A DNA stretch of 64,000 nucleotides from JANQQJ01 sp046290575 (GTDB lineage: Bacteria; Pseudomonadota; Alphaproteobacteria; SMXS01). The stretch spans positions 1 to 64,000 of the forward strand of contig JBKAGX010000007.1 in the NCBI GenBank assembly GCA_046290575.1, read 5' to 3'. Shown here in pieces: positions 17,138 to 25,889 of the stretch. Position 1 is the first letter of the stretch. Each line of letters opens with the position of its first letter. Under the pieces are notes generated by a model. The model was not told the DNA's origin. It saw nothing but the letters and a program-made list of their open reading frames with translations, and did not search any database. Both the position numbers and the translations under genes were made by a program.

Positions 17138-18421
17138 ATGAGCACGGTGGCTGAGCAGGCTGGTGAAGACATTGAAACGCTGATGCGCGGGTTGGGTGAG
17201 GCGGCCCAGGCCGCCGCGCGCGAACTTGCCTATGCGCCGACGGACAAAAAGAACCAGGCACTCAAGGCGGCCGCCGCCGCCATCCGCGCCGGGTCGGCAG
17301 ATATTCTGGCAGCCAATGCACTGGATATGAACGCGGGCGAGCAGCGCGGCCTGACCTCTGCTCTTCTGGACCGGCTGAAGCTTGATGATGACCGGATCGA
17401 GGGTATGGCAGCCGGGCTGGATGCTATCGCCAACTTGGCTGACCCGGTCGGCGCCGTGATGGATGAATGGTCGCGGCCCAACAGTCTTCGGATTGAACGG
17501 GTACGCGTGCCGCTGGGCGTCGTCGGGATTATCTATGAATCCCGGCCGAATGTAACTGCCGATGCGGGTGCGCTGTGCCTGAAGGCCGGCAACGCGGCGA
17601 TCCTGCGCGGCGGTACTGAGGCCTATCACTCCAATCATGCGATTATGGCCTGCCTGGCCGAAGGGCTTGCCGAGGCAGGTCTGCCAGCGGCCGCGATCCA
17701 GCTGGTGCCCACCCAGGACCGTGAGGCGGTGGGCTCAATGCTGCGTATGGCCGGGATCATCGATGTGGTTATTCCGCGCGGTGGCCGCTCGCTGGTAGAG
17801 CGGGTGCAGAATGAAGCCCGGGTGCCGGTCTTCGCGCATCTGGATGGCATCTGCCACACCTACATACACGCTGCGGCGGATCTGGAGCGGGCACGCGCCA
17901 TCGCGCTCAACGCCAAAATGCGGCGCACGGGCATTTGCGGCGCCATGGAGACCTTGTTGATTGACCGCGCTGTCGTGAGCACGCATCTGGGGCCCATAGC
18001 CGATGATCTGATTGCCGCGGGATGCGAGCTGCGTGGTGATGCTGAAGCCTGTGCCGTTGATGCCCGCATCAAGCCTGCAAGCGAGGATGATTGGGGCACC
18101 GAATATCTCGACGCGATCCTGTCCGTCCGGGTCGTGTCGGGACTCGATGAAGCGATGGATCACATCGCCACCTATGGCTCCAACCATACCGAAGCCATTG
18201 TGACCGAGGATTCGCAGGCTGCCGAACGCTTCTTGAATGAGGTGGGATCGGCGATCCTGATGCACAACACCTCGACCCAATATGCTGATGGTGGTGAATT
18301 CGGGATGGGGGCGGAAATCGGCATATCGACCGGCAAACTGCATGCCCGGGGTCCGGTCGGTGTCGAACAGCTGACAAGCTTCAAATATGTCGTGCGCGGC
18401 GAGGGCCAGGTCCGCCCTTAA
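17138..18421 (+). CDS. proA: Gamma-glutamyl phosphate reductase
   Basis: 427 residues. NADPH-dependent reduction of glutamyl 5-phosphate to the semialdehyde, the second proline step. Aldehyde-dehydrogenase fold with RVPLGVVGIIYESRPNVT, LKAGNAAILRGGTEA and the catalytic cysteine in RTGICGAMETLL near residue 267. The C-terminus has the ProA signature EFGMGAEIGISTGKLHARGP. An AAGGAG lies upstream of ATG 17138. Length and spacing are normal for the family. Confidence 0.97.
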   Translation: MSTVAEQAGEDIETLMRGLGEAAQAAARELAYAPTDKKNQALKAAAAAIRAGSADILAANALDMNAGEQRGLTSALLDRLKLDDDRIEGMAAGLDAIANLADPVGAVMDEWSRPNSLRIERVRVPLGVVGIIYESRPNVTADAGALCLKAGNAAILRGGTEAYHSNHAIMACLAEGLAEAGLPAAAIQLVPTQDREAVGSMLRMAGIIDVVIPRGGRSLVERVQNEARVPVFAHLDGICHTYIHAAADLERARAIALNAKMRRTGICGAMETLLIDRAVVSTHLGPIADDLIAAGCELRGDAEACAVDARIKPASEDDWGTEYLDAILSVRVVSGLDEAMDHIATYGSNHTEAIVTEDSQAAERFLNEVGSAILMHNTSTQYADGGEFGMGAEIGISTGKLHARGPVGVEQLTSFKYVVRGEGQVRP

Positions 18422-18441
18422 CCGGGGGGCCGTATTCGCGT

Positions 18442-19059
18442 TTGACCCGTTCGCCAACCATCAACCCCCTGTCGTCCCTGTGGCGTGGGCGGCGTGTGGG
18501 TTTGCTGGGGGGCTCCTTCAACCCGGCGCATCAGGGCCATCTGATGATTTCCCGCCAGGCGTTGCGGCACCTTGCGCTTGATGAAGTGTGGTGGCTGGTC
18601 TCGCCACAGAACCCGCTGAAAGACGCAGCTGGCATGGCGCCTCTGGAAGACCGGCTTTCCACGGCGCGCGGTGTGGCCCGTGACAGACGCGTCCGGATAA
18701 CGGATATCGAGACGCGGCTGGGTACCCAATTCACTGTAGATACGCTGGCTGAGCTATGCCAACGCTTCCGGTCCACGCAGTTCGTTTGGTTGATGGGCGC
18801 GGACAATATGGCGCAGGTGACCCGCTGGGCGCGCTGGCAAGATATCTTTCATCTGACTCCCGTTGCGGTTTTTGGCCGCCCGACCTATTCTTTGCAGGCA
18901 ATGTTCAGTAAAGCGGCCCTGTGTTTTGCACGAAGTCGCCTTCCGGCATACCGGGCGCCGGAACTGGCCGGTATGCGGCCTCCAGCCTGGACATTCATTC
19001 ACTACAGGCATGATTCAATTTCTGCGACCGCGATAAGAGCGGCCAAAGAAGCGACTTAA
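18442..19059 (+). CDS. nadD: Nicotinate-nucleotide adenylyltransferase
   Basis: 205 residues. Joins nicotinate mononucleotide with ATP to make deamido-NAD. The nucleotidyltransferase signature GLLGGSFNPAHQGH lies at residues 20-33, WWLVSPQNPLK follows, then WLMGADNMAQ and the C-terminal SISATAIR (ISSTxIR-type) motif. The chosen start is TTG 18442; there is no ATG near the family N-terminus, so this gene begins on a weak codon without a strong ribosome site. Its stop lies inside the ribosome site of rsfS. Confidence 0.93.
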   Translation: MTRSPTINPLSSLWRGRRVGLLGGSFNPAHQGHLMISRQALRHLALDEVWWLVSPQNPLKDAAGMAPLEDRLSTARGVARDRRVRITDIETRLGTQFTVDTLAELCQRFRSTQFVWLMGADNMAQVTRWARWQDIFHLTPVAVFGRPTYSLQAMFSKAALCFARSRLPAYRAPELAGMRPPAWTFIHYRHDSISATAIRAAKEAT

Positions 19060-19073
19060 GGAGTGGGTAGATT
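19058..19073 (+). promoter_or_regulatory. Ribosome site and AUU start of rsfS
   Basis: AAGGAG at 19058-19063 overlaps the nadD stop codon, followed by 7 bases and ATT at 19071-19073. No ATG, GTG or TTG is available in this frame between the upstream stop (TAG 19068-19070) and codon 44, so this site decides the start of rsfS. Confidence 0.7.
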
Positions 19074-19463
19074 CCTACTGATCTAGAAACGGCAAACAGC
19101 GACCAGCTCATCGCGCTGGTACAGCAATCGCTTGATGACGATCAAGCCTCAGAAATCGTCTGCATTGACCTGAAAGGCAAATCCAGCCTGGCAGACGCGA
19201 TGGTGATCGCCAGCGGCCGGTCGGCCCGGCATGTGGCATCGACGGCGGACCATCTGGTGGAGCGATTGAAAGAGGCTGGTCACAAGGGCATCAAGGTGGA
19301 GGGCCTTGCCGCTGCTGATTGGGTGTTGCTGGATGTCGGTGACGTTATCGTGCACTTGTTCCGGCCCGAGGTCCGCGAGTTCTATAATCTGGAACGGATG
19401 TGGGCGCCCGGCCTCACCGGCGAGGATATGCCCGGCGAGGCGGACGCAGCCTCCGCGCCATAG
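19071..19463 (+). CDS. rsfS: Ribosomal silencing factor RsfS
   Basis: 130 residues when read from ATT 19071. RsfS binds L14 on the 50S subunit and blocks subunit joining under starvation. The diagnostic N-terminal half is present only if translation begins upstream of the first ATG (19200): DQLIALVQQSLDDDQAS, then IDLKGKSSLADAMVIASGRS, followed by HVASTADHLVERLKEAGHKG, WVLLDVGDVIVHLFRPEVREFYNLERMW. Starting at 19200 would give 87 residues and delete a conserved strand and helix. Alphaproteobacterial relatives begin close to my start. A sequencing error that hides a normal codon is the main alternative. Confidence 0.88.
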   Translation: MPTDLETANSDQLIALVQQSLDDDQASEIVCIDLKGKSSLADAMVIASGRSARHVASTADHLVERLKEAGHKGIKVEGLAAADWVLLDVGDVIVHLFRPEVREFYNLERMWAPGLTGEDMPGEADAASAP

Positions 19464-19475
19464 GTTATGGCCTAA

Positions 19476-19934
19476 ATGAACCTGACGATCATTGCGGTCG
19501 GGCGGGCGAAGTCCGGCCCGGAACGGGTGCTGTTCCAAGAGTACCAGAGACGACTGCCGTGGCGGCTCGACCTGGTCGAGGTGGAAGAGCGGCGCAAGCT
19601 GGATTCGCAGGCCCTGCGCCGCCGCGAAAGCGAATTGCTCCTTGCCAAGGTGCCGGACGGGGCATTCATGGCGGCTCTTGATGAACGGGGAACGAGTCTC
19701 GACAGTCTGGCGTTTTCCCGGAAACTGAAGAGTTGGGCGGCGGCGGGCGGCGGGCGTGTTGCGCTCTTGATTGGTGGCGCAGACGGTCATGGCGATGCTG
19801 TTCGTGATCAGGCCAACGCCTTGCTATCCTTGGGTGAAATGACGTGGCCCCATATGCTGGTACGGGCTATGCTGGCAGAACAGCTCTACCGGGCGTGGAG
19901 CATCGCCAACAGGCACCCCTACCATCGCGTCTGA
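19476..19934 (+). CDS. rlmH: 23S rRNA pseudouridine-1915 N3-methyltransferase
   Basis: 152 residues. SPOUT-class enzyme that methylates pseudouridine 1915 in helix 69 of 23S rRNA using SAM. Recognised by the MNLTIIAVGRAK opening, LDERGTSLDSLAFSRKL, the SAM-binding trefoil knot LLIGGADGHGDAV, and the C-terminal HMLVRAMLAEQLYRAWSIANRHPYHR, which is nearly invariant. Lies 12 bases after rsfS; the rsfS-rlmH pair is widespread in bacteria. Confidence 0.97.
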   Translation: MNLTIIAVGRAKSGPERVLFQEYQRRLPWRLDLVEVEERRKLDSQALRRRESELLLAKVPDGAFMAALDERGTSLDSLAFSRKLKSWAAAGGGRVALLIGGADGHGDAVRDQANALLSLGEMTWPHMLVRAMLAEQLYRAWSIANRHPYHRV

Positions 19935-19968
19935 TAAGTGCTATTTAATCGCCCGAAGAGATAACCAA

Positions 19969-21552
19969 ATGACGACCAAGATGACGGAAAAGACCATGCG
20001 GCCGGCTGTGCTTTGTATTCTCGATGGATGGGGTCACCGGCCCCAGTCGGAAGATAATGCCTGGGCGCTGGCGCAGACCCCCAATCTCGACCGGCTATTC
20101 GACAATTGTCCGAATGCGCTCCTGGAAACATCCGGCGAAGCTGTCGGGTTGCCGGCAGGACAGATGGGCAATTCCGAAGTCGGGCACATGAATATTGGCG
20201 GTGGCCGGGTCGTCAAGCAGGACCTGCCCCGGATTGATGAGGCCATGAAAACCGGCGCGCTGGCGGAAAACGCTGTGCTGTGTGCGCTGATTGAAAAGGT
20301 ACAGGCCAGTGACGGGCGCGCGCACATTATGGGGCTGCTGTCTCCCGGTGGTGTCCATTCGCATCAGGATCATATTGTCGCGCTGGCCCGGATTATCAGC
20401 GAAGCCGGTGTGCCCGTCGTGCTGCATGCTTTCCTGGATGGCCGCGATACGCCGCCGTCCAGCGCCCGTGGCTATCTGGAGCAGGTTCAGGCGCAGATTG
20501 AGGGGCTGCCGGACGTTCATTTCGGGACGATAACCGGCCGTTACTACGCGATGGACCGCGACAAGCGCTGGGACCGGGTGCAATTGGCCTATCGGGGATT
20601 GGTGGATGGCGATGGTGCAGCAGCGCTCAGCGCGCTCGATGCCATCGACGGCAGCTATGCCGATGAGGTCACCGACGAGTTTGTCTTGCCCGCCATCATC
20701 GATGGCTATCACGGCATGGCGGATGGCGATGCCCTGATCATGGCCAATTTCCGGGCCGATCGGGCGCGTGAAATCCTGACCGCGTTGCTGGATCCGGCAT
20801 TTGATGGGTTCAATCGGTCACGGCTGATCGCGTTTTCAGCGGTTGCGGGGATGGTTGAGTATTCAGCGGCGCTGGCCGAAATGATGCCGGCCCTGTTCCC
20901 GCCGGCGCATCTGACCGGCACCCTTGGTGAAGTGGTCGCAAAGGCAGGACTCAATCAGTTGCGGATTGCCGAAACCGAGAAGTACGGCCACGTGACCTTT
21001 TTCTTCAATGGCGGTGAAGAGGCGGTGTTCGATCATGAGGACCGGATTCTGGTGCCGTCACCTAAGGTTGCGACCTATGATTTGCAGCCGGAAATGTCTG
21101 CGGACGAGGTGACAGACCGATTGGTCGCGGCCATCGGTGGAGGGCGGTATGACCTTATTGTCTGTAATTTCGCCAATCCGGATATGGTCGGCCATACGGG
21201 TATTTTGACGGCGGCTATCAAGGCGATGGAAGCCGTCGACCGCTGCGTCGGGCGGGTCAATGAGGCTGTCTTGCAAGCAGGCGGCGCGCTGCTGCTGACC
21301 GCCGACCATGGCAATCTGGAAATGATGTCTGATCCCAAGACCGGCCAGCCGCATACGGCTCACACGGAATTTCGTGTGCCAGTGCTTGTTTCCGGTGCTG
21401 AGGTCGATATCCACGATGGCCGACTGGCGGATGTTGCGCCGACGATGCTGGCGTTGATGGGACTTGAGAAGCCCGCGGAGATGACGGGAACATCCCTTAT
21501 CGGGCCGCAGTCGACCCGTCGAGCCGATGCCGGGGTCCGTGCGCAGGCGTAA
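19969..21552 (+). CDS. gpmI: 2,3-bisphosphoglycerate-independent phosphoglycerate mutase
   Basis: 527 residues. Interconverts 3- and 2-phosphoglycerate through a phosphoserine intermediate with two Mn ions. Alkaline-phosphatase-type motifs are clear: CILDGWG near residue 20, the nucleophile in QMGNSEVGHMNIGGGR near residues 66-80, HAFLDGRDTPP, GRYYAMDRDKRWDR, NFRADRAREI, and at the end DMVGHTG and TADHGNLEMM with metal ligands. No signs of damage. Its last 26 bases overlap the next gene in another frame. Confidence 0.97.
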   Translation: MTTKMTEKTMRPAVLCILDGWGHRPQSEDNAWALAQTPNLDRLFDNCPNALLETSGEAVGLPAGQMGNSEVGHMNIGGGRVVKQDLPRIDEAMKTGALAENAVLCALIEKVQASDGRAHIMGLLSPGGVHSHQDHIVALARIISEAGVPVVLHAFLDGRDTPPSSARGYLEQVQAQIEGLPDVHFGTITGRYYAMDRDKRWDRVQLAYRGLVDGDGAAALSALDAIDGSYADEVTDEFVLPAIIDGYHGMADGDALIMANFRADRAREILTALLDPAFDGFNRSRLIAFSAVAGMVEYSAALAEMMPALFPPAHLTGTLGEVVAKAGLNQLRIAETEKYGHVTFFFNGGEEAVFDHEDRILVPSPKVATYDLQPEMSADEVTDRLVAAIGGGRYDLIVCNFANPDMVGHTGILTAAIKAMEAVDRCVGRVNEAVLQAGGALLLTADHGNLEMMSDPKTGQPHTAHTEFRVPVLVSGAEVDIHDGRLADVAPTMLALMGLEKPAEMTGTSLIGPQSTRRADAGVRAQA

Positions 21553-22741
21553 CCCCGCCAAAGCGGGCGCTTTGGTAGCGGCCTTGTTTGCCGCGCTGAC
21601 TCCCGCCGTGCTTTCAGCGCAGAATGACGCGCCTGAAGCGCGGCTTGAATCGGTCACACTGGAAATCGCAGCATCGGAGGCGGAACGCGCACGGCTGGAG
21701 AAAGAGGCTGACGCGGTGCGCCGTGAGGCGCGCGCGCTGCAAAAGAACCTGGTCGATGCCGCTGCGCAATTGCGCGATCAGGAAGAAAAGATTACGGCTC
21801 TGGAGGCCGATCTTCAGGCGCTGCGGGCGCGCGAAGCCACAGCGGTGGGAACCTTAGAACTGCAGGCTGGCCAGCTTTCAGATTCCCTGGCAGCGATGCA
21901 GATGCTGTCGCGCCAACCTTCCGCCACGCTTCTGCTGCGCCCGGCCAGCATCCCTGATACAGCGCGCACGGCGATCCTTCTGGACCACCTGCGCGGTCAC
22001 CTGACGCGCGAGGCGGACGCGTTGCGGGAGCAGGTGCGAGTCGTCCAGGCATTGCAGATCTCTATTGAAGAAGAGCAGACGACCCTGCGGGAGGGTATGG
22101 CGGCGTTGGCCGCGGGTCAGGAGCGGCTGGCGGGGCTGGTCGCAGACCGCAAAGCGCGCCAGGCATCGCTGGGCCAGCAGATTACAGAACAACAGGCGCG
22201 GCAGCAGGCTTTGGCAGAGGAAGCCGAATCGCTCGAAGCGTTGATCAAAAAGATTGAAGAAGAGGCTGCAGCCCGGGACCGGTTTGCAGGCACGGGCGAG
22301 CCTTTGGACACGGTGCCGTTCTCGACCGCCAAGGGCAGCCTGCCGCTGCCTGCTGCTGGCGCTATCGTTCGGACGTTCGGCCAACCCGGGCGCGGCGGCC
22401 GACCCTCGCGTGGGGTTTACATGGAGACCCGGCCACAAGGTCAGGTTTCGGCCCCCTGGGATGGCCGCGTGGTTTTTGCGGGTCCGTTCCGTGATTACGG
22501 CCTGCTATTGATCATCGATCATGGAGAGGGATATCATAGCCTGCTCGCCGGGATGAGTGTCGTTGATGTAGTAGCGTCGCAATGGGTTCTCGCCGGCGAG
22601 CCAATCGGACAGATGGGGAAAAATGTCACGGGCGCGGCGGACAACGCCAAACCAAGACTATATATAGAGTTGCGGCAGGACGGTCGGTCGATCAACCCGC
22701 TTCCCTGGCTTGCAGAGGCTGACAGAAAGGTTCGTGGATGA
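21527..22741 (+). CDS. EnvC-like murein hydrolase activator
   Basis: 404 residues. A basic start and a hydrophobic segment (AGALVAALFAALTPAVLSA, about 12-30) suggest export. Residues ~38-255 are long coiled coil rich in Glu, Arg, Ala and Gln. Residues ~265-400 form an M23/LytM domain (FGQPGRGGRPSRGV, APWDGRVVFAGPFRDYGLLLIIDHG), but the zinc ligands are gone: the place of the usual H-x-H reads RLYIELRQDG, as in EnvC. So it is likely a regulator that activates cell-division amidases rather than an active endopeptidase. It starts inside gpmI and ends with an ATGA overlap into ctpA, matching the conserved gpmI-envC-ctpA order. Confidence 0.88.
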   Translation: MPGSVRRRNPAKAGALVAALFAALTPAVLSAQNDAPEARLESVTLEIAASEAERARLEKEADAVRREARALQKNLVDAAAQLRDQEEKITALEADLQALRAREATAVGTLELQAGQLSDSLAAMQMLSRQPSATLLLRPASIPDTARTAILLDHLRGHLTREADALREQVRVVQALQISIEEEQTTLREGMAALAAGQERLAGLVADRKARQASLGQQITEQQARQQALAEEAESLEALIKKIEEEAAARDRFAGTGEPLDTVPFSTAKGSLPLPAAGAIVRTFGQPGRGGRPSRGVYMETRPQGQVSAPWDGRVVFAGPFRDYGLLLIIDHGEGYHSLLAGMSVVDVVASQWVLAGEPIGQMGKNVTGAADNAKPRLYIELRQDGRSINPLPWLAEADRKVRG

Positions 22742-24090
22742 AACTCAAGATGTTGACCGGTTTGAGCGTTGTTTTCCTTGTGGGAGCATTGGTGTTTACG
22801 CCCGCTTCTGAACCGCTGGCGGAGCGTTCCGAGACCTACCGTCAATTGAATCTGTTCGGCGATGTCTTTTCACGCATTCGCACCACCTATGTCGAAGAAG
22901 TCGACGATGTCGAAATGATCGAAGCCGCGATCAATGGCATGCTGACGTCGCTCGACCCGCATTCCAGCTATCTGAATGCCGAACGGTTCGAAGACATGCA
23001 GGTGCAAACGAAGGGCGAGTTCGGCGGTCTGGGCATTGAAGTCACGATGGAGAACGGCCTGGTCAAGGTCATCTCACCGATTGACGACACGCCCGCGGAG
23101 CGCGCCGGCGTCGAGGCGGGCGACTTCATAACCGGGCTGGATGGGGAACCGGTGATGGGTCTGACTCTGTCGGAAGCCGTCGATATCATGCGCGGCGAGC
23201 CGGGCAGCAAACTGACGGTTACCATCGCACGGCGCGGGGAACGCTCTCAATTTGACATCGATATCATCCGCGACATCATCAAGATTCAATCCATTCGCTC
23301 GGAAGCCAAAGGCAAGACCGGTTATATCCGTGTGACGACCTTCAATGAGCAGGCGGAACCTGGCCTGAAGAAAGCGTTTGCTGAACTGTCCGAGGAAATC
23401 GGGCCGGAAATGAACGGCATCGTGCTCGATCTGCGCAGCAACCCGGGTGGGCTGCTGGATCAGGCGGTGGCCATCGCTGATGCGTTTCTGGATCGTGGCG
23501 AAGTCGTGCAGACCCGCGGCCGGGATCCGCAGGACGTACAGCGCTATCACTCGCGCGGGGGCGATATACTTGAGGGCAAGCCGCTGATCGTGCTGATCAA
23601 TGGCGGATCGGCCTCGGCATCCGAGATCGTTGCTGGTGCGCTGCAGGATTACAAGCGCGCCATCGTCGTCGGCACAAAGTCGTTCGGCAAGGGTTCGGTT
23701 CAGACGATTATTCCGCTGGGCCGCGAAAACGGCGCAATGCGGTTAACCACAGCGCGCTACTACACGCCCGCTGGCCGCTCTATCCAGGCAGAAGGCATTG
23801 AGCCGGATCTGGTCGTTGAACAGGCCAAGATCGAAAAGCTTGATGGTGATGACCGGCCACGGCGCAGTGAAGCCACGCTGCGCGGCCATCTGATGGGTGA
23901 AGACGAGGCCGAAGAAGCAGCCGCGGAAGACGAACTGCCGCTCACGGATGAAGATTTGCCCGAAGGTGAAGGTGACGAATCGAGCACCGACCGTGCCGCC
24001 GAGGACTATCAGCTCTCCTATGCGCTTGATCTCATGAAGGGGCTTGCGCTGGTCTACAACCGGTCGACCTCGGCAGCGTCGCTGCAATAG
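22738..24090 (+). CDS. ctpA: Carboxy-terminal processing protease, S41 family
   Basis: 450 residues. A signal peptide (LKMLTGLSVVFLVGALVFTP) directs it to the periplasm. Then comes a helical lead with the Pro-His-Ser-Ser-Tyr-Leu motif DPHSSYLNAE, a PDZ domain (about 85-170, FGGLGIEVTMENGLVKVISP), and the serine-lysine protease core: LDLRSNPGGLLDQAV, catalytic serine in NGGSASASEIVAGAL near 290 and lysine in GTKSFGKGSVQ near 317. The C-terminal ~80 residues are acidic and low-complexity. ATGA overlap with the upstream EnvC-like gene suggests linked action on the cell wall. Confidence 0.95.
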   Translation: MKLKMLTGLSVVFLVGALVFTPASEPLAERSETYRQLNLFGDVFSRIRTTYVEEVDDVEMIEAAINGMLTSLDPHSSYLNAERFEDMQVQTKGEFGGLGIEVTMENGLVKVISPIDDTPAERAGVEAGDFITGLDGEPVMGLTLSEAVDIMRGEPGSKLTVTIARRGERSQFDIDIIRDIIKIQSIRSEAKGKTGYIRVTTFNEQAEPGLKKAFAELSEEIGPEMNGIVLDLRSNPGGLLDQAVAIADAFLDRGEVVQTRGRDPQDVQRYHSRGGDILEGKPLIVLINGGSASASEIVAGALQDYKRAIVVGTKSFGKGSVQTIIPLGRENGAMRLTTARYYTPAGRSIQAEGIEPDLVVEQAKIEKLDGDDRPRRSEATLRGHLMGEDEAEEAAAEDELPLTDEDLPEGEGDESSTDRAAEDYQLSYALDLMKGLALVYNRSTSAASLQ

Positions 24091-24099
24091 GCGCCTGTT

Positions 24100-24582
24100 G
24101 TGGCGCAGCCGACGGCCTACCGGCCATGCGCCGGTGTCATGCTGGTCAATGCAGATGGGCTGGTTTTTGTCGGCGCGCGGATCGACAACCCGGATGATGC
24201 GTGGCAGATGCCCCAGGGCGGTATCGACCAGGGCGAAGCCCCCCTGGACGCTGCTTTTCGTGAGTTGGAAGAAGAAATCGGTACCGCCAAGGCGGAACTG
24301 ATGGCTGAATCGGCCGAATGGCTGACCTATGACCTTCCGCCGGAATTGATGGGGCGGATGTGGAAAGGCAAGTATCGGGGCCAGAAACAGAAATGGTTTC
24401 TGATGCGGTTCACGGGCATGGATTCAGACATCAACCTTGAAACCGATCACCCTGAGTTCCGGGACTGGAAATGGGCGCATCCTGAAGACCTGCCCAATCT
24501 GATCGTCCCGTTCAAACGCGACCTTTACCGGGATTTGATCGACGAGTTTGAGCCAAAAATCGCTTCACTCAGGCTGACTTAA
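24100..24582 (+). CDS. rppH: RNA pyrophosphohydrolase
   Basis: 160 residues, GTG start at 24100, nine bases after ctpA. A Nudix hydrolase that removes pyrophosphate from 5' ends of mRNA to start decay. The Nudix box GGIDQGEAPLDAAFRELEEE with its REL-x-EEIG core lies at about 41-63, preceded by WQMPQGG. The RppH features KGKYRGQKQKWFLMRF and WKWAHPEDLPNLIVPFKRDLY are also present. Its 3' end overlaps the convergent ferritin-like gene by 14 bases. Confidence 0.95.
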   Translation: MAQPTAYRPCAGVMLVNADGLVFVGARIDNPDDAWQMPQGGIDQGEAPLDAAFRELEEEIGTAKAELMAESAEWLTYDLPPELMGRMWKGKYRGQKQKWFLMRFTGMDSDINLETDHPEFRDWKWAHPEDLPNLIVPFKRDLYRDLIDEFEPKIASLRLT

Positions 24583-25417
24583 GCCCTTCCGCGAGCTGGA
24601 AAATCTCGCGCTGACGGCGCTGGACCATCCACCATGCCAACCGGGTCGCACCGCGCGAGATCAGGCTGTCGGACCGGAAACCGATTGCGCGCAGCATCAT
24701 TTTGGCGGCTTTTTCAAGATGCGGCTGCTTGTAGATACCGAACGAGCCCAGCTCGTAAGCCAGCATGCAATAGTCCCGGTCGTAGGGCTCGTCGCTTTTG
24801 AGCGCGATATTGGCCGCGTAGTAGGCGAAGCCGAATTCATCGTCGTTCCGCTCTGCCACCCGGTCCGCCAGGATCCGGCAGCGGGCCAGCTTAGACAGCG
24901 GCGGTTCCTGGCCCTCATAGTCGTCCAACTGGCGCCGGAACAGCTTGTAATGGCGCACTTCATCGGCGGAAATGTTCCGGGCGATCTGTTTCAGGACCGG
25001 TTCGTCGGTCTTGTCTTCCATCGCAGCGTAGAATGAGGTTGTACCGCTTTCGACCACACACCGGGCGAACAGTTCGCCAAGGCGTGACCCGCGTATGGAT
25101 TCCTCGGTATCCAGGGGCACCTGCTCGAAATCGGAGCGGAAAACCGATAACGCCCGTTCAAAGTCAAAAGTCGGGTCGGCCATCGCCGCCCAGCGGGCCA
25201 GCGCGTCGCCATGCTGTTCTTCCTCACGGCCCCACTGCTCGAGTGCCTCGCAGAGTGCAGCATCGGTCTTGAAGACATTACAAAGATATTGAACGTAATC
25301 AGGGGCGTTGGCTTCAACCAACGCGGCGGCCTTCACGACCGCCAGCATTTCCCCATCAACGAGGTCAGGACGGAATCCGCCCCACTCGATATCGTCGAGA
25401 CTCCAGTACCGGCTCAT
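24569..25417 (-). CDS. Ferritin-like di-iron protein of unknown substrate
   Basis: 282 residues, mainly helical. A full carboxylate-bridged di-iron set can be read: Glu35, then E-x-x-H at 66-69 (in REEEQHG), Glu123 (CVVESGTTSFY) and a second E-x-x-H at 153-156 (DEVRHY). That is the pattern of ferritin-like oxidases and desaturases rather than storage ferritin. No signal peptide or membrane segment. It is divergent from the energy genes around it and converges on rppH with a 14-base overlap. Family assignment is firm at the fold level; reaction unknown. Confidence 0.8.
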   Translation of the reverse strand: MSRYWSLDDIEWGGFRPDLVDGEMLAVVKAAALVEANAPDYVQYLCNVFKTDAALCEALEQWGREEEQHGDALARWAAMADPTFDFERALSVFRSDFEQVPLDTEESIRGSRLGELFARCVVESGTTSFYAAMEDKTDEPVLKQIARNISADEVRHYKLFRRQLDDYEGQEPPLSKLARCRILADRVAERNDDEFGFAYYAANIALKSDEPYDRDYCMLAYELGSFGIYKQPHLEKAAKMMLRAIGFRSDSLISRGATRLAWWMVQRRQREIFQLAEGLKSA

Positions 25418-25457
25418 GGCTCCCTACCAATGCGTACAGTTTATCAAACTGTTTGCA

Positions 25458-25862
25458 CTAATCTAGGGCCGTCAAAAGCTCATTCAACTGGTCGTGTACC
25501 TCTTGTGCCTGTTGGCGTGCGTCATCGGTCTTGGCATCTTCAACGTCTTCCGCAGCGTTTTTGATGCGCTGGGCCAAGGCTTCTTTGTCCAATTCCGCCA
25601 ACATGATGGCTTCTTCGGCCAGGATTGTCAGACGATCCAGAGCGCAGTCGACAAACCCGCCCCGCACAAACATCCGGATGGGCTCGGCGCCGTCGGTCTC
25701 ATAAACATCGACGACCGCCGGCTTCAGCGTGGAAATGACAGGCGCGTGCCCGGCCAGGACCGTGAAATCGCCTTCGGCTCCTGGCACCATGACGGCGTGG
25801 ACGTCTGCTGTCATCAGCAGCCGCTCGGGCGAAACCAGTTCGAATGCGATCGTATCGGCCAT
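25458..25862 (-). CDS. atpC: ATP synthase F1 epsilon subunit
   Basis: 134 residues. The N-terminal beta-sandwich shows FELVSPERLLMTADVHAVMVPGAEGDFTVLAGHAPVIS, and the C-terminal helical hairpin is Ala/Glu-rich. It couples gamma rotation to the ring of the Fo part and can inhibit ATP hydrolysis. Last gene of the atpHAGDC operon. Confidence 0.96.
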   Translation of the reverse strand: MADTIAFELVSPERLLMTADVHAVMVPGAEGDFTVLAGHAPVISTLKPAVVDVYETDGAEPIRMFVRGGFVDCALDRLTILAEEAIMLAELDKEALAQRIKNAAEDVEDAKTDDARQQAQEVHDQLNELLTALD

Positions 25863-25889
25863 GAAGCCTCCTGAACCGTAATACGCTGT

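Noticed and set aside
21527..22741. Active M23 endopeptidase
   Set aside because: The zinc-binding histidines are missing (RLYIELRQDG in place of H-x-H), so an EnvC-like activator is the better call.
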